A DNA stretch of 64,000 nt from assembly GCF_009870785.1 (NCBI RefSeq), contig NZ_WTWX01000004.1:62001-126000 (forward strand), in the 5' to 3' direction. Within the stretch, counting starts at the first letter, position 1, and every line of letters begins with the position of its first letter. The notes below the pieces were generated by a model that was not told the DNA's origin, ran no database searches, and worked only from the letters and a program-made list of their open reading frames with translations. The translations under genes were made by a program, and so were the position numbers. Shown here one piece after another: positions 36,581-46,312 of this stretch. Source of the DNA: Paenibacillus sp. An7 (GTDB taxonomy: Bacteria > Bacillota > Bacilli > Paenibacillales > Paenibacillaceae).

Positions 36581-37273
36581 TTGAATAAATTACTAAAATC
36601 ACTTATGTTGCTGACTGCAATTATGCTGATCGGCAGTGTTGTTGTTTATGCAGAATTTAAGGGGTCATCCCATTCAAATAGAGAACTAATGGAAGAAAAT
36701 ATAGATAACAAGCAAGAATCAGGGCAACTGGATCAGCAGGAGAAATCTACATTACAAGCTATTGCGGAAGTGATAGATACGGAGAATCGTTTGTTTCCCG
36801 TACAAAAATCAGAAGGGTTATATGAAGGGTTTATACTCCATTGGGATCACAAAACCGCTGATTTTGATTGGAAAAGCATTGCATCGCCGGCCGCACCCGC
36901 TGAGTTATTCTCAGGTGATGTAACGGGCGATGGAATAAAAGATGCCATCATTACACTGCCAGCAGGGTATGGAACAGGCGTATATCTGGAGGATATTCAT
37001 GTCGTTAATGGAAAAACATTGCGGGAAGAGCAGGTAGAAGATGCAGTCTACGCTGCGAAAAAGTGGTTAGTTTTGGGTACGGAGTTGATTAGCCAGGAAG
37101 AGCTTCTCCTAAATCACATTGACTATCAGATGAACGAAAATGAGCAGCTTACCGCTTTAATTGGGGTAGCGACATCCCCCTTACAATATGTTGGAGAGCT
37201 CGCTTTGACTTATGTATATAACGATGAAAAAGAGAAGTTGATGATCGATTCCATTTCATATACTGCTTTTTAA
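36581..37273 (+). CDS. Secreted protein of unknown function
   Basis: A 230-residue protein with a signal peptide (about 1-25, LMLLTAIMLIGSVVVYA) and no lipobox. A Ser, Gln, Asn, Lys-rich linker follows, then a domain (about 60-230) with SGDVTGDGIKDAIITLPAGYG, a DxDGDG-like metal-binding turn of FG-GAP or calcium-binding-like proteins. TTG is the start codon, supported by AAAAGGAG. It is followed by a convergent gene. No family is recognised with confidence. Confidence 0.65.
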   Translation: MNKLLKSLMLLTAIMLIGSVVVYAEFKGSSHSNRELMEENIDNKQESGQLDQQEKSTLQAIAEVIDTENRLFPVQKSEGLYEGFILHWDHKTADFDWKSIASPAAPAELFSGDVTGDGIKDAIITLPAGYGTGVYLEDIHVVNGKTLREEQVEDAVYAAKKWLVLGTELISQEELLLNHIDYQMNENEQLTALIGVATSPLQYVGELALTYVYNDEKEKLMIDSISYTAF

Positions 37274-37286
37274 TAAAACATTTGAA

Positions 37287-37320
37287 TAAAAAAAGCCCGA
37301 AGAAGATAATCTCCTTCGGG
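37287..37320 (-). terminator. Terminator of the SEC-C protein gene
   Basis: On the minus strand CCCGAAG and CTTCGGG, with an extended stem, are followed by GCTTTTTTT. It sits 32 bp beyond the stop of the 37352-37906 gene, and the plus-strand gene ends just upstream of it. Confidence 0.8.
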
Positions 37321-37351
37321 AATCTGCCCATATATTTTAAAAACTAAGGAA

Positions 37352-37906
37352 TTAAACGGTTTGCAGTGCAAAAGACTGTTGATCAGAGAACTCAGAAAGC
37401 TGGTGCACACATTTGGAGAGCGTGCTTGCCGAAACATCATGTTTTGCAGCTAGTTCCGAATGACTTACTGTTTTACCAAGCTTTGTTGCTGTCAAGTATT
37501 CTAGAGCTCCAGCGTAACCGCCCGGCTTACGATAGCGAGGGGCTTCACTTTGGCTGTAGTCGCTCCACAGCTTTGCCAATTGAGATTGCTGATCATACGA
37601 CAGCGAGTAATCTTTTACAAGTTCTGGAATAACCGAAGCTGCTAACTCGCGGTGCGAATCGCTTTCAAAGGGAAATTTAGACAGGTCAAGTGTTTTGTCT
37701 GTAGTTGAGACGGATGCAGCTTCAACGGACTGTACTGCTGGTGCTGGAGCTGATGTGGAAACAGCTCGTCTGGAACCTGTAATTACTTCAACCGAAGTGG
37801 CTACTCGTACATTACGTTGCTTTTCTCTGTCTTTCTCGAGGCAACATTTTTTATATTTTTTCCCACTGCCGCAGTGGCACGGTTCGTTTCTACCGATGTT
37901 GGACAA
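37352..37906 (-). CDS. SEC-C motif protein with a C-terminal helix-turn-helix
   Basis: A 184-residue protein. The N-terminal SEC-C zinc motif (RNEPCHCGSGKKYKKCC, residues about 6-22) is known from SecA and YecA. A Ser, Thr, Ala and Val-rich linker (about 25-70) precedes a C-terminal helical domain (about 95-175) with a helix-turn-helix-like run (HSELAAKHDVSASTLSKCVHQL). This combination is seen in conserved Firmicutes proteins with no assigned role. It probably binds zinc and may bind DNA. It is transcribed away from the secreted-protein gene. Confidence 0.75.
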   Translation of the reverse strand: MSNIGRNEPCHCGSGKKYKKCCLEKDREKQRNVRVATSVEVITGSRRAVSTSAPAPAVQSVEAASVSTTDKTLDLSKFPFESDSHRELAASVIPELVKDYSLSYDQQSQLAKLWSDYSQSEAPRYRKPGGYAGALEYLTATKLGKTVSHSELAAKHDVSASTLSKCVHQLSEFSDQQSFALQTV

Positions 37907-38062
37907 TTTTGTTCGCTCCTTTATTCAATTGCAGATAATTCTAATGATGAGTGCTTACGATTGTAATAAGCGCTGACAAAAGTAGATTATAACATATTTA
38001 TCAGCTTTGTATGTATACGGGCATTAGATGACCAGTCCATCTATTATTCAATTTACCCCATG

Positions 38063-38105
38063 AAAAAGCCTGTTTCAACCCAAATTTGAGTGAAAACAGG
38101 CTTTT
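38063..38105. terminator. Terminator between the SEC-C gene and spoVR
   Basis: AAAAGCCTGTTT pairs with AAACAGGCTTTT. On the minus strand it ends the yhbH-spoVR operon; on the plus strand nothing is transcribed into it. Confidence 0.82.
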
Positions 38106-38155
38106 AGCTGGAAAAAGTACAAACTGATTTGATCTCACAGAATTATAAAATCGAT

Positions 38156-39604
38156 TCAAGTTAGTAATTTTCTGTGCATTTTTTTGCCGTCAAATGTAAA
38201 CAGAACAGGTTTATCATCAATCATGGTTTCAAGGTGAACGGCGCGGCCCCATAATTTATATACGTAAGGGAGCGTACGCTCCATGTATTTTAAATCAAGC
38301 TCAATGCCCTCATACTGGTGTTTTAATACGATTTCACCTGTGCGAAGGTGATCAGCATCCTTAACAACAAGATAGGGAGATCCGCCGTTAACCCTAGCAA
38401 AGACGAGCTGATCCCGAATATTTTCCCATGACTTATCGGTGATTTTCCAGTCAGGTCCTTTTTTCTCGAACACATATAAATCAAGGTCTTCAACCAGCTG
38501 TTTTGTCATGTAGTTACGGATGAATGAGGTATCGGAATCATATTCACGTACTTCAAACATTTTAGCCCGGCCTCCGCCAGGAGTCCGTCCAAGTCGTTCT
38601 TGTTCATGTGAAGTTGGATGATCCCATCTTTTTTCAATGTCTTCGAAGATTTTAAGACCGAGATAATAAGGGTTCAGACTTTGTTTAGACGGCTGTACAA
38701 CCGAGGCATTGAGCATCGCATACTCTACGGCTTCATCACTCGTTAGATCCAGTTCACGGATGATGCGCTGATGCCAATACGAAGCCCAGCCTTCGTTCAT
38801 AATCTTAGTCTCCATTTGCGGCCAGAAGTATAGCATTTCCTCGCGGAGCATGCTCATGATGTCTCTTTGCCAGTCAGTTAGTACTTCAGAGAACTCCTGA
38901 ACGAACCACATGATGTCTTTTTCGGGTTCAGGAGGGAAGCGAAAGACTTGGTGTGCATTTGGATCAGGATCCTCAGAGGCTTTGACTCCGATATCCCAAA
39001 GATCGTCATATCGCCCAGGAGGACGAACAGTGGGGTCTGGATTTTTTTGCTCTTTTATTTTCAGCTCCATATAGCGCTGTTTATCGAGATGCTGAGGTTT
39101 AATCAGCTGCGGATCGACATGCTCCTGAATGGCGAGGACCGCATCAATGAAAGACTCGACGGCTTCTGTGCCGTACTCCAGTTCATACTGCTTAATCCGG
39201 TCTGCTGTTGCTGCCATACTTTCGACCATATTTCGGTTAGACTTTGAGAAGCGTGCATTATTTTTAAAGAAGTCACAGTGAGCAAGGACATGGGCTACAA
39301 TGAGTTTATTTTGAATAAGGGAGTTGCCGTCCAGCAAGAAGGCATAACATGGATCAGAGTTAATAACCAATTCGTAAATTTTGCTGAGCCCAAAATCATA
39401 TTGCATCTTCATTTTCTGAAAGGTCTTCCCAAAGCTCCAGTGACTGAACCTGGTCGGCATGCCATACGCACCAAAAGTGTAAATAATATCAGAAGGACAG
39501 ATTTCATATCGCATTGGAAAATAATCGAGTCCGAAGCCATTTGCGATCTCCATTATCTCGTCAATAGCATATTCCAGGTCCTTTAATTCACTTGAACTGC
39601 TCAT
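38156..39604 (-). CDS. spoVR: SpoVR family protein
   Basis: A 482-residue cytoplasmic protein of the SpoVR/YcgB family, linked to spore cortex formation in Bacillus and conserved in non-sporulators with PrkA. Family landmarks are [30 protein letters not shown] and [16 protein letters not shown]. The molecular activity is unknown. The ATG start overlaps the yhbH stop by four bases (ATGA), so the two are translated together. It belongs to the set prkA-yhbH-spoVR. Confidence 0.94.
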   Translation of the reverse strand: MSSSSELKDLEYAIDEIMEIANGFGLDYFPMRYEICPSDIIYTFGAYGMPTRFSHWSFGKTFQKMKMQYDFGLSKIYELVINSDPCYAFLLDGNSLIQNKLIVAHVLAHCDFFKNNARFSKSNRNMVESMAATADRIKQYELEYGTEAVESFIDAVLAIQEHVDPQLIKPQHLDKQRYMELKIKEQKNPDPTVRPPGRYDDLWDIGVKASEDPDPNAHQVFRFPPEPEKDIMWFVQEFSEVLTDWQRDIMSMLREEMLYFWPQMETKIMNEGWASYWHQRIIRELDLTSDEAVEYAMLNASVVQPSKQSLNPYYLGLKIFEDIEKRWDHPTSHEQERLGRTPGGGRAKMFEVREYDSDTSFIRNYMTKQLVEDLDLYVFEKKGPDWKITDKSWENIRDQLVFARVNGGSPYLVVKDADHLRTGEIVLKHQYEGIELDLKYMERTLPYVYKLWGRAVHLETMIDDKPVLFTFDGKKMHRKLLT

Positions 39605-40767
39605 GAAACGCTGCCTCCTTCTTTGTTATGAAAAAAGGTGCGCAGGGCCTTATATACTTCGCCCTTTTCTTTGATGACGTAGTACATGAATTGATCCATC
39701 TTGATATTCCGGTAGGCAGACATCAGCGTACTGCTTCGATTATACTGATTGACCTCACCATAACCGAACATATTGCTTCTTTTCAGCAGTTCGCCGATTA
39801 ATTTAACACAGCGTTCATTATCACTGGTTAGGTTATCGCCGTCAGAGAAGTGAAAAGGGTAGATATTGTAACTTGAAGGCGGATAACGCTGATCTATAAT
39901 CTCAAGGGCTTTAATATAGGCAGAAGAACAGATTGTACCGCCGCTTTCGCCGCGGGTGAAAAATTCTTCTTCGCTCACTTCTTTTGCTTCCGTATGATGG
40001 GCGAGGAAGACAATCTCTACTTTTTCGTATTGTTTACGTAAGAACCGGGTCATCCAGAAAAAGAAGCTTCTTGCGCAATATTTTTCAAAAGAGCCCATGG
40101 ACCCGGATGTATCCATCATGGCAATAATGACGGCATTGGAGTGGGGGATGACGGTATCGTCCCAAGTTTTATAGCGTAGGTCATCAGGGCTGATGTGATG
40201 AATTCCTGGGTTCCCGGTGGTTGCATTCCGGCGTAAATTTTCTAAAATGGTCCGCTTCTTGTCGATGTTGGACTGCATCCCTTTTTTACGGATATCGTTA
40301 AACTTAATACTCTGTGTCTCAATTTCTTCTTTGTCTTTTTGTTTGAGGTGGGGTAAGGAGAGTTCGGAAAATAGCATATTTTCAAGGTCTTCCATGTTGA
40401 TCTCTGCCTCTACAACGTCTTGACCTGGCTGATCGCCTGCTTTTTCACCTTTACCTGGTTTTTGACTCGCAGGATCACGTCCAATGACATCGCCGACCTG
40501 ACTATCTCCATCTCCTTGGCCAACATGCTTTTGTTTTTGATAATTATAGACAAAGCGATATTCATCCAGGCTCCGAATCGGAACTTTAATGATCTGTTTA
40601 CCATCGGACATAATGATATTTTCTTCCGTAATAAGGTCGGGCAGGTTCTGCTTAATGATTTCCTTTACCTTCTGCTGATGGCGCAGCTGATCTTGGTAAC
40701 CTTTACGGTGAAGAGACCAATCTTCTTTCGAAACGACAAATGAGTAAGGCTGGCGAGAATCCGGCAT
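39601..40767 (-). CDS. yhbH: YhbH family protein (DUF444), sporulation-linked
   Basis: A 388-residue protein with a C-terminal VWA-like domain ([47 protein letters not shown]), a metal-binding DxSxS motif. The N-terminal region is charged and flexible. It is the YhbH/YeaH family, normally encoded with prkA and spoVR. The frame opens from GTG 40776, but AGGGGAGG fits ATG 40767, giving [10 protein letters not shown]. It leads the two-gene operon. Confidence 0.92.
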   Translation of the reverse strand: MPDSRQPYSFVVSKEDWSLHRKGYQDQLRHQQKVKEIIKQNLPDLITEENIIMSDGKQIIKVPIRSLDEYRFVYNYQKQKHVGQGDGDSQVGDVIGRDPASQKPGKGEKAGDQPGQDVVEAEINMEDLENMLFSELSLPHLKQKDKEEIETQSIKFNDIRKKGMQSNIDKKRTILENLRRNATTGNPGIHHISPDDLRYKTWDDTVIPHSNAVIIAMMDTSGSMGSFEKYCARSFFFWMTRFLRKQYEKVEIVFLAHHTEAKEVSEEEFFTRGESGGTICSSAYIKALEIIDQRYPPSSYNIYPFHFSDGDNLTSDNERCVKLIGELLKRSNMFGYGEVNQYNRSSTLMSAYRNIKMDQFMYYVIKEKGEVYKALRTFFHNKEGGSVS

Positions 40768-41019
40768 TTTAGGCACCTCCCCTGTAAATTGTGCGGCACA
40801 GTTTGACCTGCTGTAAATTAAGTATATTCACGGGCAGTGATGATATGTGATGACATTGATATAAAATAGAGAAGTGGAACATTTATCTTCCTATTATTGT
40901 CGTTAACTTACAGAAAATGATTCGCTTTTGCAGCGGTTCAGTGTATGATGGTTTAAAAGAGAAGAAGATAGGACCATCGTTTTCGTGCATGGTCAAAAGT
41001 GCAGGAGGGAATATAGCGT

Positions 41020-42435
41020 ATGCAATATCAAAGTACTCGAGGACAGGTTAGTGAAGTAGGATTTATTGATGCATTTCTGATGGGGCTGGCAACAGATGGA
41101 GGTTTGCTCGTACCAAGTACCATTCCTGTCATATCTAGCGACAAGTTGGAAGAGTGGAGAACTCTTTCTTTTCAGGATTTAATGCTTGAGATTTTTTCTT
41201 ATTATTTGAATGAAGAAATTCCGAGTGATGAGCTGAAGGAAATGGTCTATGCCAGTTACAGTACCTTCCGGCATGAAGACGTTACACCTGTTCATCAACT
41301 TACGGATGATATATATTTACTTGAATTGTTCCATGGTCCAACATTTGCTTTTAAGGATATTGCGCTTCAGCTCATGGGACAGTTGTATAGTTATGTAGCT
41401 AAACAGTATAAACGCCCAATTAATATTCTGGGTGCTACTTCTGGCGATACAGGAGCCTCTGCTATTCAAGGCGTTCGAGGTAAAGAAGGAATTAATATCT
41501 GTATTCTGCATCCAAGTGGCAAAGTAAGTAAGGTGCAAGAACTTCAGATGACTACAGTACAAGATGAGAACGTGCTGAATTTATCAGTGGAAGGTAATTT
41601 TGATGACTGTCAGCGAATGATTAAGGAACTTTTTGCGGATGTAAATTTCAAAAATGAGCATCATCTGTGTGCAATTAATTCCATTAATATTGTTCGGATC
41701 CTTGCCCAAACGGTTTATTATTTCTACGCCTATTTCCGGGTCACAGATCAGCGCCCTGAACTAACCGGAGTACCGCTGCATTTCAGCGTACCTACAGGTA
41801 ATTTCGGAGATATTTTTGCAGGATATCTGGCTTCTCGTATGGGTCTACCTGTTGGTAAACTGGTACTTGCAACGAACGAGAATAATATATTAGAGCGTTT
41901 TGTGAAAGAAGGGGTTTATAAACCTGACGGATTCCATACGACGTACAGCCCTTCTATGGATATTCAGGTTGCGAGCAACTTTGAGAGATATCTTTATTAC
42001 GTTTTGGATGAGGATGCAGAGCAAACGGAAAGCTATATGAAGAGTTTCCAGGAGAGCGGTGAAATTCGAATTCCACAAGAGCTGTTAAGCAAAGTTCAAT
42101 CGGAATTTGCAGCGTACGGTGTGATTGGGGCAGAGTGTCTCGCAACAATTCAAAAATATAACGATGAAAAAGCATATCTGCTCGATCCTCACTCCGCTTG
42201 CGGAGTTGCTGCAGCAGAACGCACGCTTCCTGCAGGTGAAGTTGTAGTTTCGTTAGCTACAGCGCATCCTGCAAAGTTCAATGAATCCATTGAACTCTGT
42301 GAGATCAAGCAGGAATTCCCGCCGCAAATCTCAGCACTGTATGACATGCCTGTTCGTAAAACGGAGGTAGAGGGAACGTTGGATCAAGTAGTCGCCGAAC
42401 TCCTTCCTTTTTACCATCGTCTTCAAGTGAAATAG
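41020..42435 (+). CDS. thrC: Threonine synthase (long, E. coli/fungal type)
   Basis: PLP enzyme converting O-phosphohomoserine to threonine. The 471-residue protein is the long form (E. coli/fungal type), with an N-terminal subdomain (about 1-90), the PLP Lys in HGPTFAFKDIALQLMG near residue 112 and GATSGDTGASAIQG as the phosphate loop. Bacillus has a shorter form of about 350 residues. GCAGGAGGG precedes the ATG. It is a single-gene unit, unlinked to hom or thrB. Threonine from thrC would feed the tRNA sensed by the thrS T-box. Confidence 0.93.
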   Translation: MQYQSTRGQVSEVGFIDAFLMGLATDGGLLVPSTIPVISSDKLEEWRTLSFQDLMLEIFSYYLNEEIPSDELKEMVYASYSTFRHEDVTPVHQLTDDIYLLELFHGPTFAFKDIALQLMGQLYSYVAKQYKRPINILGATSGDTGASAIQGVRGKEGINICILHPSGKVSKVQELQMTTVQDENVLNLSVEGNFDDCQRMIKELFADVNFKNEHHLCAINSINIVRILAQTVYYFYAYFRVTDQRPELTGVPLHFSVPTGNFGDIFAGYLASRMGLPVGKLVLATNENNILERFVKEGVYKPDGFHTTYSPSMDIQVASNFERYLYYVLDEDAEQTESYMKSFQESGEIRIPQELLSKVQSEFAAYGVIGAECLATIQKYNDEKAYLLDPHSACGVAAAERTLPAGEVVVSLATAHPAKFNESIELCEIKQEFPPQISALYDMPVRKTEVEGTLDQVVAELLPFYHRLQVK

Positions 42436-42460
42436 TATCGAAATTCAATAAAAAAAATAA

Positions 42461-42506
42461 AAGCCGTCTAGGATGAAGAGCTGTTCTACATCTTAGACGG
42501 TTTTTT
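42461..42506 (+). terminator. Terminator after thrC
   Basis: CCGTCTAgGATG pairs with CATCtTAGACGG, followed by six T. Confidence 0.85.
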
Positions 42507-42624
42507 GTGATTTTATTCAGGGTACTGTTTTTTCGAGTGAAGAATAGACTATCTTTATCATTTGATATTTAGAAATTTGGAAAATTCAGTTCCGTGATTA
42601 CATGAAAGAGAATGAAAACAGTCA

Positions 42625-42676
42625 TTGACATGATACAAAATGTATCATAAAGTATTGGTAAACATACATAATGTAT
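42625..42676 (+). promoter_or_regulatory. Promoter of the lasso peptide operon with two operators
   Basis: TTGACA (42625-42630) and TAAAGT (42648-42653) are separated by exactly 17 bp, and the spacer is the palindrome TGATACAAAATGTATCA. Its core ATACAAAATGTAT (42633-42645) recurs as ATACATAATGTAT (42664-42676), 12 of 13 bases identical and 31 bp centre to centre, about three helical turns. A repressor bound to both sites could hold the promoter shut. The remaining gap of about 70 bp to the first gene is AT-rich. Confidence 0.72.
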
Positions 42677-42749
42677 CGACAATATTTTTAACTTCATTCG
42701 CATCTTCATGATTTATGTAAGTCTTCTGTGAGAAAGGAGATGCATTTTT

Positions 42750-44018
42750 TTGAAAGACTTTAAGGACGAACAGCTTATATTTCTGTTATGTACCCCAAGA
42801 AGTGGTAGTTCTTTAGCCACAGCTATGATCCAAAATCACCACGAGGTGTATGCTGCTCAAGAAATGTGGTATTTACTCAGTCTAGCTGATCTGGACATTG
42901 TTCCATCTCGACCCTATGGCGGTAGCGCCATTGTCAAACAATTCGTTCATGGAATTTTACCGACAGGTGTTTTTAATGTAGCAGCCAGAGCATTTGCAAC
43001 GGAAGTCTATGGTAGCCTTCTAGAACAGAATAGAGCAAACTATCTTATCGATAAATCCCCGAGATATTATATATGCCTTGAGTTTCTGGATGTGCTTTTC
43101 CCCGGATCAAAACGCATAGGTTTATTTCGTAATCCTCTTGCAGTCGCGGCTTCCTACAAAAAAGTAAATCAGCATACGGGTGAACATTTTTCGTTAGTTC
43201 AAGATTTAAATAAGTCAGAGCCCAGTATGAAGATCGTCGATCTTACCGTTGGCCTATTCCGTTATTACTATTATTTCAAGTCAAAAAACGTTAATACTTA
43301 TATTTTAAAATATGAAGATATGGCAAAGAATCCAGCCGAAGAATTAAATAGAATTTGTAAGTTTACGGGGATTCCTTATCAAGATGGTATGGAGAAATAT
43401 GGTTCCCCAGTAAGTGATGCGAAAGCCGATTTATTCTACAGCATGGGGGTAGGTGATCCTTTTTTACTGCATCATAAGGAGGCACATGCAGGTTCGATTG
43501 ATATTTGGAAAGAACTGCTCACAAGTGAAGAGATTGATGCCTACTGCAGGGTGCTTGGATCGGGGATTTTTACAGCATTAGGTTACGAAGAAGAACTTGC
43601 CGAAGCTGAACGCATTACAGGTGAAAAATACCCAGAAGAGCCTGATGTTACTCTTCTTCAGCATATAGAAAACCATTTTGCAAAAATAAGCGGATACCGC
43701 TGGCAGCCTGAATATGAAATGGTATACAACAAACCGTCTGCTATTAGCCATACATCTCCTTTCATAAATTACGAGTTAGACATCAAGATAAAGAATGAAG
43801 ATTACGAGATTGCCCTAAACCAAATCTCTCAGTTAGAAACAAGAGTCAGACTTCTGGAGAATCGACTCACGAAGGCTTATCAGGATAAGCAACGTATGGA
43901 ATATCAGTTGCAGGAGATTAAAAATAAAATAAATCAGCTGAAATCTTTACTCCCGTTTGGGAACAAGGTAGCGTCTCTCGTAAAGGGATACCTAGGCGGA
44001 AGGAGAGAAAAATCATGA
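42750..44018 (+). CDS. Sulfotransferase, first gene of the lasso peptide operon
   Basis: A 422-residue putative PAPS-dependent sulfotransferase. The 5'-phosphosulfate-binding loop LLCTPRSGSSL is at about residues 12-22, and the 3'-phosphate-binding segment LFRNPLAVAASYKK at about 124-137. A conserved YILKYEDM follows near 188-195. The C-terminal 80 residues form a coiled coil (ISQLETRVRLLENRLTKAYQ). TTG is the start, with AAAGGAGA at 42733-42740. Its stop overlaps the cyclase start (ATGA), so it is part of the operon. By inference it sulfates the lasso peptide; that is not shown. Confidence 0.82.
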   Translation: MKDFKDEQLIFLLCTPRSGSSLATAMIQNHHEVYAAQEMWYLLSLADLDIVPSRPYGGSAIVKQFVHGILPTGVFNVAARAFATEVYGSLLEQNRANYLIDKSPRYYICLEFLDVLFPGSKRIGLFRNPLAVAASYKKVNQHTGEHFSLVQDLNKSEPSMKIVDLTVGLFRYYYYFKSKNVNTYILKYEDMAKNPAEELNRICKFTGIPYQDGMEKYGSPVSDAKADLFYSMGVGDPFLLHHKEAHAGSIDIWKELLTSEEIDAYCRVLGSGIFTALGYEEELAEAERITGEKYPEEPDVTLLQHIENHFAKISGYRWQPEYEMVYNKPSAISHTSPFINYELDIKIKNEDYEIALNQISQLETRVRLLENRLTKAYQDKQRMEYQLQEIKNKINQLKSLLPFGNKVASLVKGYLGGRREKS

Positions 44019-45946
44019 GTGCAATAACAGGATGTATATACCATAACCAAATTGTTCAGCTGGATGTGATGGAACCTGTCATGCGTTCATTTGCTCCCTA
44101 TCCATGGGATCGAGTTCATTCCTGGTGTGATGGACATGTTTTTATGAGTTGCCATGCACAGTGGGTTACACCTGAGTCGATTCATGAGTATCTTCCCTAT
44201 TATGAGGAAGAAACAGGACTGGCTATTACAGCAGATGCGATTTTGGATAATAGATCAGATCTGTTTGAACGATTGGAAGTACCAAACGAATCGAGAAAAA
44301 GAGTAACGGACAGTCAATTGATACTTATGGCATATATGAAATGGGGAGAGCTTGCTCCCAAACATCTTATTGGAGATTTCGTGTTTATGATCTGGGATGA
44401 AAAAAAGAGGAAACTCTTTGGAGCTAGGGATGTATCGGGTCATCGAACCTTTTATTACGTTGCAGATTCAGAGCGATTCGCCTTTTGTAGCCGAATTACC
44501 CCGCTTTTTAAGCTACCTTATTTCCGTAAACAACTGAATGAACAGTGGTTGGCTGAGTTTTTAGCAATTAACGGAATGTCTGAATCGTACGACATCCATG
44601 CTACCGCTTATCAAAATATAAAACAGATTCCTCCAGCACATAGCATTACTGTTCATTTTGGCGGAATGGTGAATCTTCACAGATATGACCATATCGATCA
44701 AGTGGAAACATTATATCTAAAATCGGATGGGGAATACGAAGAAGCTTTTCGTGAGGTAGTAGAGGAAGCCGTGTCCAGCCGTCTACGAACATTCAAACAG
44801 GTAGGAGCAGCACTTAGCGGAGGACTTGATTCCGGCACAGTAGCAAGTTTTGCTTCTCCTTTATTGAAGAGGCAGGGAAAAACACTTCAAGCTTACAGCT
44901 ATATTCCTATCTCTGATTTTGTAGACTGGACATCAAGCAGGCTCATTGCAGATGAAACTCCCTTTATACGATCTACAGTGGAGCATATCGGGAATATCCA
45001 AGAACATTATATGGACTTTGCTGATAAAAATCCGCTGTCTGAAGTGAATGAGTGGCTCAGCCTTATGGAGATGCCCTATAAATTTTTTGATAATTCTTTT
45101 TGGATACGTGGATTTTATGAACAAGCTCAAAAGGAGAATGTAGGTGTTCTGCTTACGGGAGGAAGAGGCAACTTTACAATCTCCTGGGGGCCGGCTCTAG
45201 AGTATTACGCTCAGCTTCTACGGAAAGGTCGGCTATTCCATATGGCAAAAGAATTGCAGTTATACAGCCGCCAAGCCAAAGTCCCAAGATCAAGATTACT
45301 TCCTATGATAGGGAGTAAAGCATTTCCCTCTATCCATACATTTTTTCATAAAAAGAAAGAAAGAACCGCACTGCCTGAGCTGATCCATCCGGATTTTGCT
45401 AAAAAAATGGAGATATACAGTGGGAACGAGCAATACATAACAAGTTCAAATACAAACATGATTGATGCAGTTCAAGCAAGACAAGAAAAATTCAGTAATT
45501 TATCGATTGCGAACAAAAATGGGGCCACCTCAACGAAACTGTCTCTTCGTTACGGTCTGCTTGAGAGGGACCCTACAAGTGATCCGAGAGTGGTTCGTTT
45601 TTGTTTGTCTGTTCCCCTTGAGCAATATGTCCAAAAGGGTAGAGATCGTGCTTTATTACGCAGAGCTATGAATAACCGTTTGCCTGATAACGTGAGGTTA
45701 AATCAGAGCTTACGAGGTGTGCAGCCAGCCGATTGGATTCATCGTATACGTCCTCAGTGGGATGAGTTTACATCTGAGCTTGTAAAAATAAGTAAGGATA
45801 GCAGTGTATCAAGCTATTTGAACATTTCTCAGATTGAGAAAGGACTGGCAAAAATCAAAGAACCGCGGCCCGAAATGGCTTGGGATCCCGAGGTCCGATT
45901 ATTAATGCACAGCCTAATTGTATATCGTTTCTTAAATCAGTTTTAG
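44015..45946 (+). CDS. padeC: Asparagine synthetase-like lasso cyclase
   Basis: A 643-residue lasso macrolactam synthetase. The N-terminal glutaminase-like domain (about 1-215) begins MSAITG rather than MCG, so the glutaminase Cys is absent, as in lasso cyclases. The C-terminal synthetase domain holds the ATP-binding GAALSGGLDSGTVASF near residue 268 and GLLERDPTSDPRVV. It should adenylate the ring Asp side chain of the core and close it onto the N-terminus. It overlaps the sulfotransferase gene by four bases and lies 61 bp before the precursor gene. Confidence 0.93.
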   Translation: MSAITGCIYHNQIVQLDVMEPVMRSFAPYPWDRVHSWCDGHVFMSCHAQWVTPESIHEYLPYYEEETGLAITADAILDNRSDLFERLEVPNESRKRVTDSQLILMAYMKWGELAPKHLIGDFVFMIWDEKKRKLFGARDVSGHRTFYYVADSERFAFCSRITPLFKLPYFRKQLNEQWLAEFLAINGMSESYDIHATAYQNIKQIPPAHSITVHFGGMVNLHRYDHIDQVETLYLKSDGEYEEAFREVVEEAVSSRLRTFKQVGAALSGGLDSGTVASFASPLLKRQGKTLQAYSYIPISDFVDWTSSRLIADETPFIRSTVEHIGNIQEHYMDFADKNPLSEVNEWLSLMEMPYKFFDNSFWIRGFYEQAQKENVGVLLTGGRGNFTISWGPALEYYAQLLRKGRLFHMAKELQLYSRQAKVPRSRLLPMIGSKAFPSIHTFFHKKKERTALPELIHPDFAKKMEIYSGNEQYITSSNTNMIDAVQARQEKFSNLSIANKNGATSTKLSLRYGLLERDPTSDPRVVRFCLSVPLEQYVQKGRDRALLRRAMNNRLPDNVRLNQSLRGVQPADWIHRIRPQWDEFTSELVKISKDSSVSSYLNISQIEKGLAKIKEPRPEMAWDPEVRLLMHSLIVYRFLNQF

Positions 45947-46007
45947 ATAATTAGTTACTTATAAGTGCGGGCAGATTGCTCCTCTTTCTAGGAAGGGAGG
46001 TGAATGT

Positions 46008-46151
46008 ATGTTAACAGAAAAAAAAGAATGGCAAGTTCCTAGTTTGGAAGTACTGGATGTGAGCAGCACTAAGGCAGGAAAGGGATATAGACAAATCGAT
46101 TGGGTAACTGAGCATGATGCCGATCAGTATGATCCAGTTAAACCTAGCTAA
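46008..46151 (+). CDS. padeA: Lasso peptide precursor (paeninodin type)
   Basis: A 47-residue precursor, too short for the usual gene cut-off. Leader (22 residues) ends in SSTK with Thr at -2, the family hallmark; WQVPSLEVLDV (from residue 8) resembles the YxxPxL recognition motif of paeninodin, with Trp in place of Tyr. The 25-residue core begins AGKGYRQID, so an Ala1-Asp9 isopeptide bond gives a nine-residue ring. Tail landmarks are Trp10, Thr12, Glu13, His14, Asp15, Asp17, Tyr19, Asp20, Lys23 and the C-terminal Ser25. GGGAGGTGA is a strong ribosome binding site. Ser25 matches the phosphorylated C-terminal Ser of paeninodin. Confidence 0.93.
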   Translation: MLTEKKEWQVPSLEVLDVSSTKAGKGYRQIDWVTEHDADQYDPVKPS

Positions 46152-46193
46152 GTCAGCTTAACGTTTTCGTACTTATAAGTATAGAGTATGGTT

Positions 46194-46238
46194 GTTATCA
46201 GTAGAGAAATGAAATTTACTGTTTTCTCTACTGATAAC
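46194..46238 (+). terminator. Perfect 16-bp hairpin after the precursor gene
   Basis: GTTATCAGTAGAGAAA (46194-46209) and its exact reverse complement (46223-46238) frame a 13-base loop. No strong T run follows, so partial termination or mRNA stabilisation, keeping precursor mRNA above enzyme mRNA, is more likely than full stop. Confidence 0.75.
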
Positions 46239-46312
46239 TAATATACGTTTTATTTGTAAAGGCAACTAAAAGCCCCTAAATGAAGGAATGGTCACGCAAG
46301 GAGGTTAGAGTA

